A stretch of 13,158 bases of DNA from Deltaproteobacteria bacterium (GTDB lineage Bacteria > Myxococcota_A > UBA796 > UBA2385). The notes under the pieces were generated by a model. The model made no database searches. It saw only the letters and a program-made list of their open reading frames with translations, and was not told the origin of the DNA. The stretch spans positions 1 to 13,158 of the forward strand of contig RFKJ01000436.1 in NCBI GenBank assembly GCA_003694325.1, written 5' to 3'. The translations under genes and the position numbers were made by a program. This document shows positions 7,000-13,158 of the stretch, piece after piece. The first letter of the stretch is position 1. Each line of letters begins with the position of its first letter.

Positions 7000-7800
7000 T
7001 CACTTCGCCGATGGACGGCGCCGGACCAGCCGGGCGACCAGCCCGGGAAAGTGCCGCCCGAGGAAGGCGATCACCCGCCCGTGGCCGGTGATGACCGCTT
7101 CCCGCCGCCGGCGCAGGATGGCATCGGCCATGGCCCGGGCGGCCTTGTCGGCCGGCCAGATGAGCCTGGCGGGACGCGGGTCGCGGCGGTCGGGGTGGTA
7201 CACCCCCTGGTTGTCCACCTGGCCGATCTCGCTGGCCACGAAGCCGGGGTTGATGGTGGTGCAGCTCACCCCGTCTGGGGCCAGCTCTGCCGACAGGGTG
7301 GCCCCGATGGCGTTCACCGCCGCCTTGGATGCGGTGTAGGCGGCGTTTCCCGGCACCCCGGCGTACACGATCACGCTGCCCATGAGCACCAGGCGTCCCC
7401 GGGTGCGGCGAAGCTCGGGAATGGCGTGCCGAGCGGTTCGGACCACGCCGAGCACGTTGACGTCGAGCTGTCGGCGCCACTCCTCCTCCGTGAGGCTCTC
7501 CAGCCTGCCGACGACGCCGTAGCCGGCGTTGGCCACGGCCACGTCGAGCCGACCCAGCTCGTCGACCACCGTCCGGACCGCCGCCGCCACCTGCGCGTCC
7601 GAGGTGACGTCACAGGGCACGGCGATGGCCCGGGCCCCCATGGCGTCCAGCTCCGCGACCACGCCCTCCAGCCGGTCGACCCGCCGCCCCGACACGGCCA
7701 CCGCCGCTCCCCGGGACGCCAGCTCGCGGGCGAGGGCCGCGCCGATCCCCGACCCTCCGCCGGTGATCCACACCACCTTGTCGGCGAAACCTCGTGCCAT
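7000..7800 (-). CDS. Short-chain dehydrogenase/reductase (classical SDR)
   Basis: This 266-residue protein is a classical SDR that oxidises an alcohol or reduces a carbonyl with NAD(P). Motifs seen are the dinucleotide-binding TGGGSGIG at 13-20, SGRR at 37-40 (basic residues favouring NADP), CDVT at 63-66, NAG at 91-93, and the complete catalytic tetrad Asn115, Ser142, Tyr155 and Lys159 (YTASK). PG at 187-188 is the usual post-catalytic motif. The C-terminus is very basic (residues 250-266), which may help membrane contact. The start ATG 7798-7800 has GGGAG 7 bases upstream. It lies 74 bases after the diiron gene, so it is likely the last gene of that operon and may act on the diiron enzyme's product. 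That link is inference; the substrate cannot be read from sequence. Confidence 0.95.
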   Translation of the reverse strand: MARGFADKVVWITGGGSGIGAALARELASRGAAVAVSGRRVDRLEGVVAELDAMGARAIAVPCDVTSDAQVAAAVRTVVDELGRLDVAVANAGYGVVGRLESLTEEEWRRQLDVNVLGVVRTARHAIPELRRTRGRLVLMGSVIVYAGVPGNAAYTASKAAVNAIGATLSAELAPDGVSCTTINPGFVASEIGQVDNQGVYHPDRRDPRPARLIWPADKAARAMADAILRRRREAVITGHGRVIAFLGRHFPGLVARLVRRRPSAK

Positions 7801-7874
7801 GTTCGACTCCCGGCCACCGGCCCGGCCCGCGGTGACCGCCCGGCACCGCCAGGATGCGCCGGACGCCCCCGCTC

Positions 7875-9128
7875 TCAGGTCCCGGCCTGTAACAGCTCCG
7901 CCTCCCGCTCCGCGTCCAGCTCGGCGAGGATCCGGTCGCCCGTCAGGGAATCCGCCGACGCCCCCCCAAAGTAGCGCATCAGGCCCACCGACTCGTAGGC
8001 GGGACGGATCCGGTCGGTCAACAACCCGATCTCCCGCAGGTTGGGGACCAGGCGGCTGAACATCACGCTCCGGAACTGCTCCATCCCCGGGCTGTGGGTG
8101 ATGAACTCCCGCCACCGGGCGCGGCTGATCCGGTGCTCGAACCACTCCTCGTAGACCTCGTAGGCCATGAACCGGTTGCGCATCAGCACGGAGACCTCAA
8201 ACGCCCAGTCCTCCCGCTCGCGGCGCTCCGACTCGGTCAGCTCGGTCCGGACGTGGTCTCGCAGGGCGACCACCCCGTAGTGGACGTGGCGCGCCTCGTC
8301 CTGGATCACCCCGGCGAGCAGCGCCCGGAGCAACGGCTCCTCGGTCACCTTGTACATCGTCCCGAACGCTCCCAGGGCGAGCCCCTCGACCATGATCTGC
8401 ATCCCGAGGAACTTCATGTCCCAGCGCCGGTCCGCCATCAGCGCGTCGATGATCACGAACAGGTTGTCGTTGACCTGGTACAACCGCTCCAGCTTGGTCT
8501 CCAGGTACCGCAGGAAGACCTCGACGTGCCGCGCCTCGTCCATCACCTGGGTGGCCCCGTAGAGCTTGCCATCGAAGAACTGCACGGCCTCGGTGACCTG
8601 CGCCGCCGCGAACAACGCCCCCTGCTCGCCGTGGAGGAACTGCGACAGCATCCAGGCGGCGATGCTGTGGCCGAAGGCCCGCCACTCGGCGTCGGTCAAC
8701 CGGATGCCGCACTGCTCGGCCATGTCCCGGTCGACGAAGTCCTCGGGGAGGAGCAGGACGTCCGGGTTGTCGAGGTCGACGTCGATGTGCCAGGGCAGGT
8801 CGTCCCCATTCCACTGTCCGGCCTTCGCCCTCCGGTACAGCTCGGCCATCTCCGGGTTGTCGTGGGGGTACTGCCAGTCGAAGTGGACCCGGTGACGGGC
8901 GGGCGTGCGCGTCGGCACCCCCTGCTTGCCCCGGTGGAGCAGGAGCCCCCGGACCCCGCTGGGCCCCAGGGCTGCCGCCACCCGGGGGTCGCGGACCTGG
9001 GACAGGACCGAGATCGTCTCGCGCCACTCGTCGAGCTGGTTGCGGACCTCGGGGCGAAGCCGGTGCTGGAGGCGCTGGAGGATGGGAGGGAGGGACATGG
9101 CGAAGCCGGGGTCGAGGGGATCGAACAC
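7875..9128 (-). CDS. Ferritin-like diiron-carboxylate protein, probable oxygenase
   Basis: This is a 417-residue protein with a complete diiron four-helix signature: Glu168 (HGEQGAL), Glu198 with His201 (DEARH), Glu248 (VEGLAL), and Glu278 with His281 (second DEARH). This E / ExxH / E / ExxH set with matching 30-residue spacing in each half is that of the ribonucleotide-reductase-R2-like and AurF/acyl-ACP-desaturase-like superfamily, which activates O2. It is longer than ferritins or typical R2-like oxidases (about 300), with about 160 residues before the first ligand. I cannot assign a subfamily. The GTG start at 9126-9128 is 2 bases after the regulator's stop (TAG-CG-GTG), suggesting translational coupling; ATG 9096-9098, ten codons in, is the alternative. 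Electrons would plausibly come from the reductase encoded upstream in the same operon. Confidence 0.87.
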   Translation of the reverse strand: MFDPLDPGFAMSLPPILQRLQHRLRPEVRNQLDEWRETISVLSQVRDPRVAAALGPSGVRGLLLHRGKQGVPTRTPARHRVHFDWQYPHDNPEMAELYRRAKAGQWNGDDLPWHIDVDLDNPDVLLLPEDFVDRDMAEQCGIRLTDAEWRAFGHSIAAWMLSQFLHGEQGALFAAAQVTEAVQFFDGKLYGATQVMDEARHVEVFLRYLETKLERLYQVNDNLFVIIDALMADRRWDMKFLGMQIMVEGLALGAFGTMYKVTEEPLLRALLAGVIQDEARHVHYGVVALRDHVRTELTESERREREDWAFEVSVLMRNRFMAYEVYEEWFEHRISRARWREFITHSPGMEQFRSVMFSRLVPNLREIGLLTDRIRPAYESVGLMRYFGGASADSLTGDRILAELDAEREAELLQAGT

Positions 9129-9130
9129 CG

Positions 9131-9931
9131 CTAGAAAGCGGCGAGAAACTCCTGGATGCGGGCCCGGTGCAGCCGGGAGATCAGCTCGTGCACCAGCGGC
9201 AGGGCGTCGCGGATCCGGCGGGCGGCGTCGTCGGGAGACGAGGACTGGAAGGCGCGGGCCACGATTCGGGCCTCCTGCCGCAACAGGTCATGGACCGCGC
9301 GTTGGTACACCAGCACATCCTCGGCGTGGATCCCCGCATCCTCGGTGAATCCGAGCGCCCGGAGAGCCGACAGCACCTCGACCACCGCCAGGGCGTCTCC
9401 GCTGATGACCAGCCGCCCGGCGTCGTCGGTGCCCAACCCCGCCAGGCCCGCGGCGTAAAGGCGGTCGATGTCATCCCGATCGACCCGCCCCGCATCGACG
9501 AGCTCGTCGACCCGGGCGAAGGGCACGCGGGTGTCCGTCACATCGTCGAGCTGCAGGCGCGCCCGCAGCCGCCGCAGGAAGTCGCGCTGGGCGTCGTCGA
9601 AGCCCTCGTCCCGCTCGTCGAGCAGGGCCTTGATGGCGTGCAGCGGCAGGAACCGCTCGCGCTGGAGGCGCTTGATGAGGAGGAGCCGCTCGACGTGCCC
9701 CGGCGTATACCAGGCCATGTTGCGCGCCGTCTTGTGTCCCGGCGGCAGCAGGCCCTCGCGGATGTAGAAGTGGATGGCCTGGCGGCTGAGCCCCGTCTGC
9801 TCGCAGAGATCCCGCATCCGCAGCCGGGGGGCATCCTCGGGATGCGAGTCGGGGGAGGCGGCCCCCGGCTGGGGGAGGGCCGCGGGGCCCCGCTCCCCGG
9901 ACCCGACCGGCGGCTGGCGAGTCACGGTCAC
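9131..9931 (-). CDS. MerR-type transcriptional regulator
   Basis: This 266-residue protein carries a MerR-like winged helix-turn-helix at about 37-105: LRMRDLCEQTGLSRQAIHFY, then IREGLLPP, then a TPGHVERLLLIKRLQ helix. About 36 Pro/Gly-rich residues precede it. The C-terminal ~160 residues form a helical effector or dimer region without the cysteine pattern of metal sensors, so it more likely senses an organic ligand. The start is GTG 9929-9931, which overlaps the reductase stop in a GTGA arrangement and has GGAG at 9937-9940 with 5-base spacing. The frame stays open for thousands of bases upstream because of GC content, so length alone would mislead. It sits between the reductase and diiron genes, so it probably controls this operon, perhaps through the palindrome at 11152-11189. 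Confidence 0.92.
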   Translation of the reverse strand: MTVTRQPPVGSGERGPAALPQPGAASPDSHPEDAPRLRMRDLCEQTGLSRQAIHFYIREGLLPPGHKTARNMAWYTPGHVERLLLIKRLQRERFLPLHAIKALLDERDEGFDDAQRDFLRRLRARLQLDDVTDTRVPFARVDELVDAGRVDRDDIDRLYAAGLAGLGTDDAGRLVISGDALAVVEVLSALRALGFTEDAGIHAEDVLVYQRAVHDLLRQEARIVARAFQSSSPDDAARRIRDALPLVHELISRLHRARIQEFLAAF

Positions 9932-11127
9932 AGGGGCTCCAGTTCCACGGGACCCAGCGGGTGGGCGACGCAGGTGAGCACCACGCCGGCGGCCTCCTCC
10001 TCGGCCGTGAGGCAGTGGGGGCGCCGGTGGACCACCCGACCGCGCACCCGCCGCTGCCGGCAGGCTCCGCAACCGCCCACGGTGCAGGAGGAGGGGAGGG
10101 CGATGCCGCTGGCCCGGGCCGCCTCCAGGATGGTGGCTCCGGGCGGCACCAGCACGGTGCGCGACGTCCCGCCGGCCCGGACCCGGACCCGCTGCGTCCC
10201 GGACGGAAGGGGCGGGGCCTGCGGGTCGGGCGAGACGAGCAGTCGCCAGGCGCTGATGTCGGCGGGGGCGACGCCCCGGGCGGCCAGCCCGGCCTCCAGG
10301 CCGTCGACCAGCCCGGTGGAACCGCACAGGTACCAGACCCTCGGCAGGCCGCCGCCAGCCCCGGCCGACCCTCGGAAACCGTCCACCGCGTCGATGAGCC
10401 CGTCGGCACCCGGCGGTCCCACGAGCCCCTCCCACCCGGCCGGCGCCTCCTCGACCAGAAAGACCAGCCGGAACCGGTCGGGGTGTGCGGCCGCCAGGTC
10501 CTCCAGCGAGCGCCGCAGCAGAAGCCGGGACGGCCGCCGGTCGGCCAGGATGACGGTGCAGCGGCTGCGGGGCTCGGTGCCCAGCAGGGCGATGGCCAGC
10601 GCCAGGTGGGGGGCCGCCCCCTCTCCCTCGGCGATGAGCACGTGGTGCGCCCGGCGATCCGGGTCCAGGCCGAACCCGTGGCGACCCGCGGGTCCCCGCA
10701 CGTGGAGCCGGCGGCCGACCCGCAGCCCGTCGATCAGCGCGTCGACCGCCGAGTCCCCCGGCCTGCGGCGCACGGCGATGGCGACCCGTTCCCCGGCCGC
10801 CGGATCCGAGCACAGCCCGAAGGCCCGGGCCTCGACCCGGCCGCCGACGGAGACGAGCACCGTCAGGAACTGGCCGGCCGTGAACCGGATCGGGGCACCG
10901 CTGGGGTCCACCAGCCAGACCCGGCAGGCATCCCCATCCAGCACGTCGATCTCGTCGACCCGCAGCGGCCGCGCATCCCGGACCGCCACCGGGTCCGGCC
11001 AGGCTTCGCCGCTCCGCGTCGAGCAGGGCGGCAGGGGGCGCCCCCGCAACCCGGCCGTCGCCGCGTGGAGGTCGCGCCGCAGGGTCCGAAGGGGGATCGA
11101 CAGCGTGGCGGGGAGGGAGAAGCCCAT
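9928..11127 (-). CDS. Flavin/[2Fe-2S] NAD(P)H reductase (FAD-NAD-ferredoxin order)
   Basis: This 399-residue electron-transfer protein carries electrons from NAD(P)H through a flavin to a plant-type [2Fe-2S] centre. About 55 N-terminal residues precede an FNR-like FAD domain (about 55-155; flavin motif RAFGLCS at 101-107). A nucleotide domain follows (about 160-300; GEGAAPHLAL at 168-177, CGSTGLVDGLEAGL at 268-281). The C-terminal ferredoxin domain has Cys348, Cys353, Cys356 and Cys386 (C-x4-C-x2-C-x29-C). The domain order is that of PaaE and related oxygenase reductases. The flavin motif deviates from the usual RxYS, so cofactor affinity may differ. The chosen start is ATG 11125-11127; ATG 11155-11157 is in frame but lies inside the palindrome arm, and neither has a strong ribosome binding site. 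It is the first gene of the operon. Confidence 0.93.
   Translation of the reverse strand: MGFSLPATLSIPLRTLRRDLHAATAGLRGRPLPPCSTRSGEAWPDPVAVRDARPLRVDEIDVLDGDACRVWLVDPSGAPIRFTAGQFLTVLVSVGGRVEARAFGLCSDPAAGERVAIAVRRRPGDSAVDALIDGLRVGRRLHVRGPAGRHGFGLDPDRRAHHVLIAEGEGAAPHLALAIALLGTEPRSRCTVILADRRPSRLLLRRSLEDLAAAHPDRFRLVFLVEEAPAGWEGLVGPPGADGLIDAVDGFRGSAGAGGGLPRVWYLCGSTGLVDGLEAGLAARGVAPADISAWRLLVSPDPQAPPLPSGTQRVRVRAGGTSRTVLVPPGATILEAARASGIALPSSCTVGGCGACRQRRVRGRVVHRRPHCLTAEEEAAGVVLTCVAHPLGPVELEPL
9937..9940 (-). promoter_or_regulatory. Ribosome binding site setting the MerR start
   Basis: GGAG on the minus strand lies inside the end of the reductase gene, 5 bases before the GTG at 9931. Together with the GTGA stop/start overlap it fixes the regulator's start and implies translational coupling to the reductase. 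Confidence 0.7.
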
Positions 11128-11151
11128 GGAGCGAGTCTCGCCCGGCTTCCC

Positions 11152-11189
11152 TTCCATGTAAAGTGCAACTGGACACTTTTCGCATGGAA
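11152..11189. promoter_or_regulatory. Nested palindrome, likely operator/promoter of the reductase operon
   Basis: Outer arms TTCCATG (11152-11158) and CATGGAA (11183-11189) enclose inner arms AAAGTG (11160-11165) and CACTTT (11174-11179) with an 8-base spacer. The centres differ by 1 base. The stretch is clearly AT-richer than its surroundings, as expected for a promoter or operator. It lies 25 bases upstream of the reductase ATG at 11127 and 159 bases upstream of the beta-helix start. Binding by the operon's own MerR-type regulator is inference. Confidence 0.6.
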
Positions 11190-11347
11190 TCTCGCCGGGT
11201 CCAGGTGAAGCCACGAGGCGGCAGAACCCGCAGAGCCCGCGGGCCGGAAGGACAGGAGGCCGCAGGATCGGAGGGCCGGGAGGGGAGGGGACCCGGCCCC
11301 CCGACGCCCGGTGTAGACTCGCCCCGAAGTTTCGTCCTGGAGTCCCC
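11190..11347. promoter_or_regulatory. Leader region upstream of the beta-helix gene
   Basis: This purine-rich, GC-rich stretch lies between the palindrome and the beta-helix ATG. TAGACT at 11314-11319 has a plausible -10 form, but no matching -35 lies about 17 bases before it. GGAG at 11339-11342 is the ribosome binding site for the beta-helix gene, with 5-base spacing. Confidence 0.3.
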
Positions 11348-13158
11348 ATGCTCGTCCTGTTCGCCCTTGCCCTGCCCTGCCTTGCCGCCACGCTGTCGGT
11401 CGATCCGGCCGACCCGTCGGCCCACGCCACCATCCAGGACGGAATCGACGCCGCCAGCGACGGGGACACCGTGGCGGTCGCCGCCGGCACCTACGAGGAG
11501 TGCATCAGCTTCGACGGCAAGGACATCACGGTGGTGGGAACCGACGGATCCGGCTCCACGGTCATCGACGCGGGCGGACGCTGCGAGACCGCCGTGACTC
11601 TCTCGGAGGGCGAGACCGCCACGCTCCAGGGGTTCACCATCACCAATGAATCCGACCGGGCGATCCGGTCGGTCGGGGCCACCCTCGAGATCGACGACAT
11701 CGCCGTCATCGACAGCGGCACCGTCACCGCCGATGGGACTGCGCTGCTGGTCGAGGGCGGGGTCGTGACGGTGCGAGACAGCAGCTTCGACAACAACTAC
11801 GCCGACCGGGGTACGGTCCACGTGACCGCCGGCGGCGAGCTGATCGTCGACGGGTGCAGCTTCACCTCCAATGGCGCCTACTACGGCGGAGCCATCTACT
11901 TCGCCTACGACAGCAGCACCGGGGCCAGCGCCGGCACGATCACCAACAGCGTGTTCAGCGGCAACACCAGCTACTACGACGGCAGCGCCCTCTACCTCGA
12001 CCAGTACGCGACGGTCACCAGCCAGGGCAACACCTACGATTCCCAGTCCGGAACCTACAACATGGGGGCCGGGGCATACCTCTACAGCTACGCATCCCTC
12101 CGTTCCACCGACGATACCTGGTCCAACAACGTCGCCGGCCGTTCCGACAGCTATCCCGGCGGAGCCTTGTACCTGTACCTGGGCGCCGAGCTGACCGTCG
12201 ACGGCAGCAGCTTCGATGCCAACTCGGCCAGTAGCGGCGGCGCGTTCTACGGCGTCTACGACAACGTCGTCGACATCCGCAACAGCAGCTTCACCGACAA
12301 CGGCGCCACCGAAGGCGGCGGAGCGATCCGGATGTACATGTACGCCGATCTCACCATCGCCGACACCGATTTCTCCGGAAACTCCACCAGCTTGGGGTCG
12401 GGGGGGGACCTGTACATCCACAGCTTGGACCACCTCGAGATCACCGGATCGACCTTCACCGACTCGACCGCCGACACCCACGGTGGTTCCATGTACCTCG
12501 GAGCCACCTCCACCACTGCGACCATCAGCTCGTCGACGTTTACGAACAGCTCCGCGACGTCCGGCGACGGTGGAGCGATCCACGTCAGCACCCACTCCGA
12601 CCTGTCCCTCGACGGCGTCGACTTCCACAACACCTCCGCCTATGGGGACGGGGGGGCGATCCACGCCAGCCTCTACGTCGATCTGTCGCTCGACGACGTC
12701 GTGATTGACGGAGCGACCTCGGTCACCGGAAGCGGGGGCGGCATCTACTACGACCCGCAGGATGAACACGTCTACGACCTCACCATCACGGACAGTCACA
12801 TCACGGAGTGCTCGGCCGGGCTGGACGGGGGCGCGATCTACGCAGAGGGCGCAGACCAGCTCACCATCTCCGGAAGCACCCTCTCCGACAACTCCGCCGC
12901 GTCCGATCGCTACGGCGGCGCGCTGTTCGCACACGGGACGGACTCCCTCGAGATCCGGACGACCGAATTCTGCAACAACTCCGCCCGATACGGCGGTGGC
13001 GCCTACGCCATCTTCACGTCGAGCGTCGACACCTGGGAGAACAACATCTTCCAGGAGAACGTCGCCGCCCACTACGGCGGCGCCCTGTATCTGGGAGCCG
13101 ACTACTACAACGATCTGACCAACAACACCTTCGTCGGCAACGAGGCCAACTACCAGGG
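11348..13158 (+). CDS. Secreted right-handed parallel beta-helix repeat protein (3' end outside window)
   Basis: The frame starts at ATG 11348 and runs off the right edge (603 codons). A very short signal peptide, MLVLFALALPCLA, precedes the mature chain. Residues 25-60 (ATIQDGIDAASDGDTVAVAA, then GTYEE) are the standard opening of pectin-lyase-like beta-helix proteins. From about residue 150 the chain is built from rungs of roughly 26-27 residues: a S-x-F-x-x-N-x-A-like strand/turn followed by GGA-hydrophobic-Tyr. Clear GG steps occur at 180, 271, 297, 324 and 577, with further ones between. The composition is rich in Ser, Thr, Asp, Asn, Gly and Tyr and poor in Lys, typical of surface proteins. 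No catalytic residues of polysaccharide lyases can be recognised, so a structural, adhesive or glycan-binding role is more likely. Sorting signals would be at the missing C-terminus. Confidence 0.9.
   Translation, partial: MLVLFALALPCLAATLSVDPADPSAHATIQDGIDAASDGDTVAVAAGTYEECISFDGKDITVVGTDGSGSTVIDAGGRCETAVTLSEGETATLQGFTITNESDRAIRSVGATLEIDDIAVIDSGTVTADGTALLVEGGVVTVRDSSFDNNYADRGTVHVTAGGELIVDGCSFTSNGAYYGGAIYFAYDSSTGASAGTITNSVFSGNTSYYDGSALYLDQYATVTSQGNTYDSQSGTYNMGAGAYLYSYASLRSTDDTWSNNVAGRSDSYPGGALYLYLGAELTVDGSSFDANSASSGGAFYGVYDNVVDIRNSSFTDNGATEGGGAIRMYMYADLTIADTDFSGNSTSLGSGGDLYIHSLDHLEITGSTFTDSTADTHGGSMYLGATSTTATISSSTFTNSSATSGDGGAIHVSTHSDLSLDGVDFHNTSAYGDGGAIHASLYVDLSLDDVVIDGATSVTGSGGGIYYDPQDEHVYDLTITDSHITECSAGLDGGAIYAEGADQLTISGSTLSDNSAASDRYGGALFAHGTDSLEIRTTEFCNNSARYGGGAYAIFTSSVDTWENNIFQENVAAHYGGALYLGADYYNDLTNNTFVGNEANYQ

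Noticed and set aside
11128..11157. Reductase start at ATG 11157 instead of 11127
   Set aside because: This ATG is inside the left arm of the operator-like palindrome and has no ribosome binding site. It cannot be fully excluded, because 11127 also lacks a strong one.
9167..11161. Long plus-strand open frames opposite the regulator and reductase
   Set aside because: Shadow frames. The minus strand has an HTH, the FNR motifs and all four iron-sulfur cysteines.
9131..13072. One minus-strand open frame of over 1300 codons, antisense to the beta-helix gene and through the reductase region
   Set aside because: Only its last 267 codons are a gene (the MerR-type regulator). The rest is low-complexity Gly/Val/Arg/Ala translation opposite or across better-supported genes, kept open by the lack of stop codons in GC-rich DNA.
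11870..13100. Regular repeats that might suggest a CRISPR array or DNA tandem repeat
   Set aside because: The periodicity is at the protein level (26-27-residue beta-helix rungs). The DNA repeats are degenerate, without identical repeats and unique spacers.

Overview
The window is a gene-dense, very GC-rich bacterial chromosome segment with twelve protein genes on both strands and no intergenic gap above about 225 bases. No rRNA, tRNA, CRISPR array or insertion sequence is visible. The mix of genes suggests a Gram-negative, aerobic bacterium of the Myxococcota / former Deltaproteobacteria type. That mix is a lipoprotein with a Gly/Asp/Ser-rich linker after a very short signal peptide, a secreted parallel beta-helix protein, a sulfotransferase, an AarF/UbiB-type kinase, and several GTG starts. 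The taxonomic call is inference, because no marker gene is present.

Left part (1-6500). A partial secreted alpha/beta hydrolase lipoprotein (minus) is divergent from a VIT1/CCC1-type iron/manganese transporter (plus). The transporter converges on an ABC1/UbiB-family kinase (minus). That kinase is divergent from a small SRPBCC/AHSA1-like protein (plus), which converges on a sulfotransferase (minus). The sulfotransferase is divergent from a membrane-anchored J-domain-like protein whose HPD motif is replaced (plus). The three convergent junctions here each carry a GC-rich inverted repeat that could act as a two-way terminator.

Right part (6500-11127, all minus). In transcription order these are a three-domain flavin/[2Fe-2S] reductase, a MerR-type regulator overlapping it by GTGA, a ferritin-like diiron protein with a complete E / ExxH / E / ExxH ligand set starting 2 bases later, and a classical short-chain dehydrogenase 74 bases on. 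This reads as one operon: NAD(P)H to flavin to iron-sulfur to diiron electron flow with its own regulator and a dehydrogenase. It is the best candidate in the window for an undescribed oxygenase or desaturase-like system. A nested AT-richer palindrome at 11152-11189 sits just upstream and is the likely operator. A periplasmic heavy-metal-associated (CxxC) protein follows in the same direction, probably as a separate unit.

Right edge (11348-13158). A divergently transcribed, secreted, repetitive right-handed beta-helix protein runs off the window.
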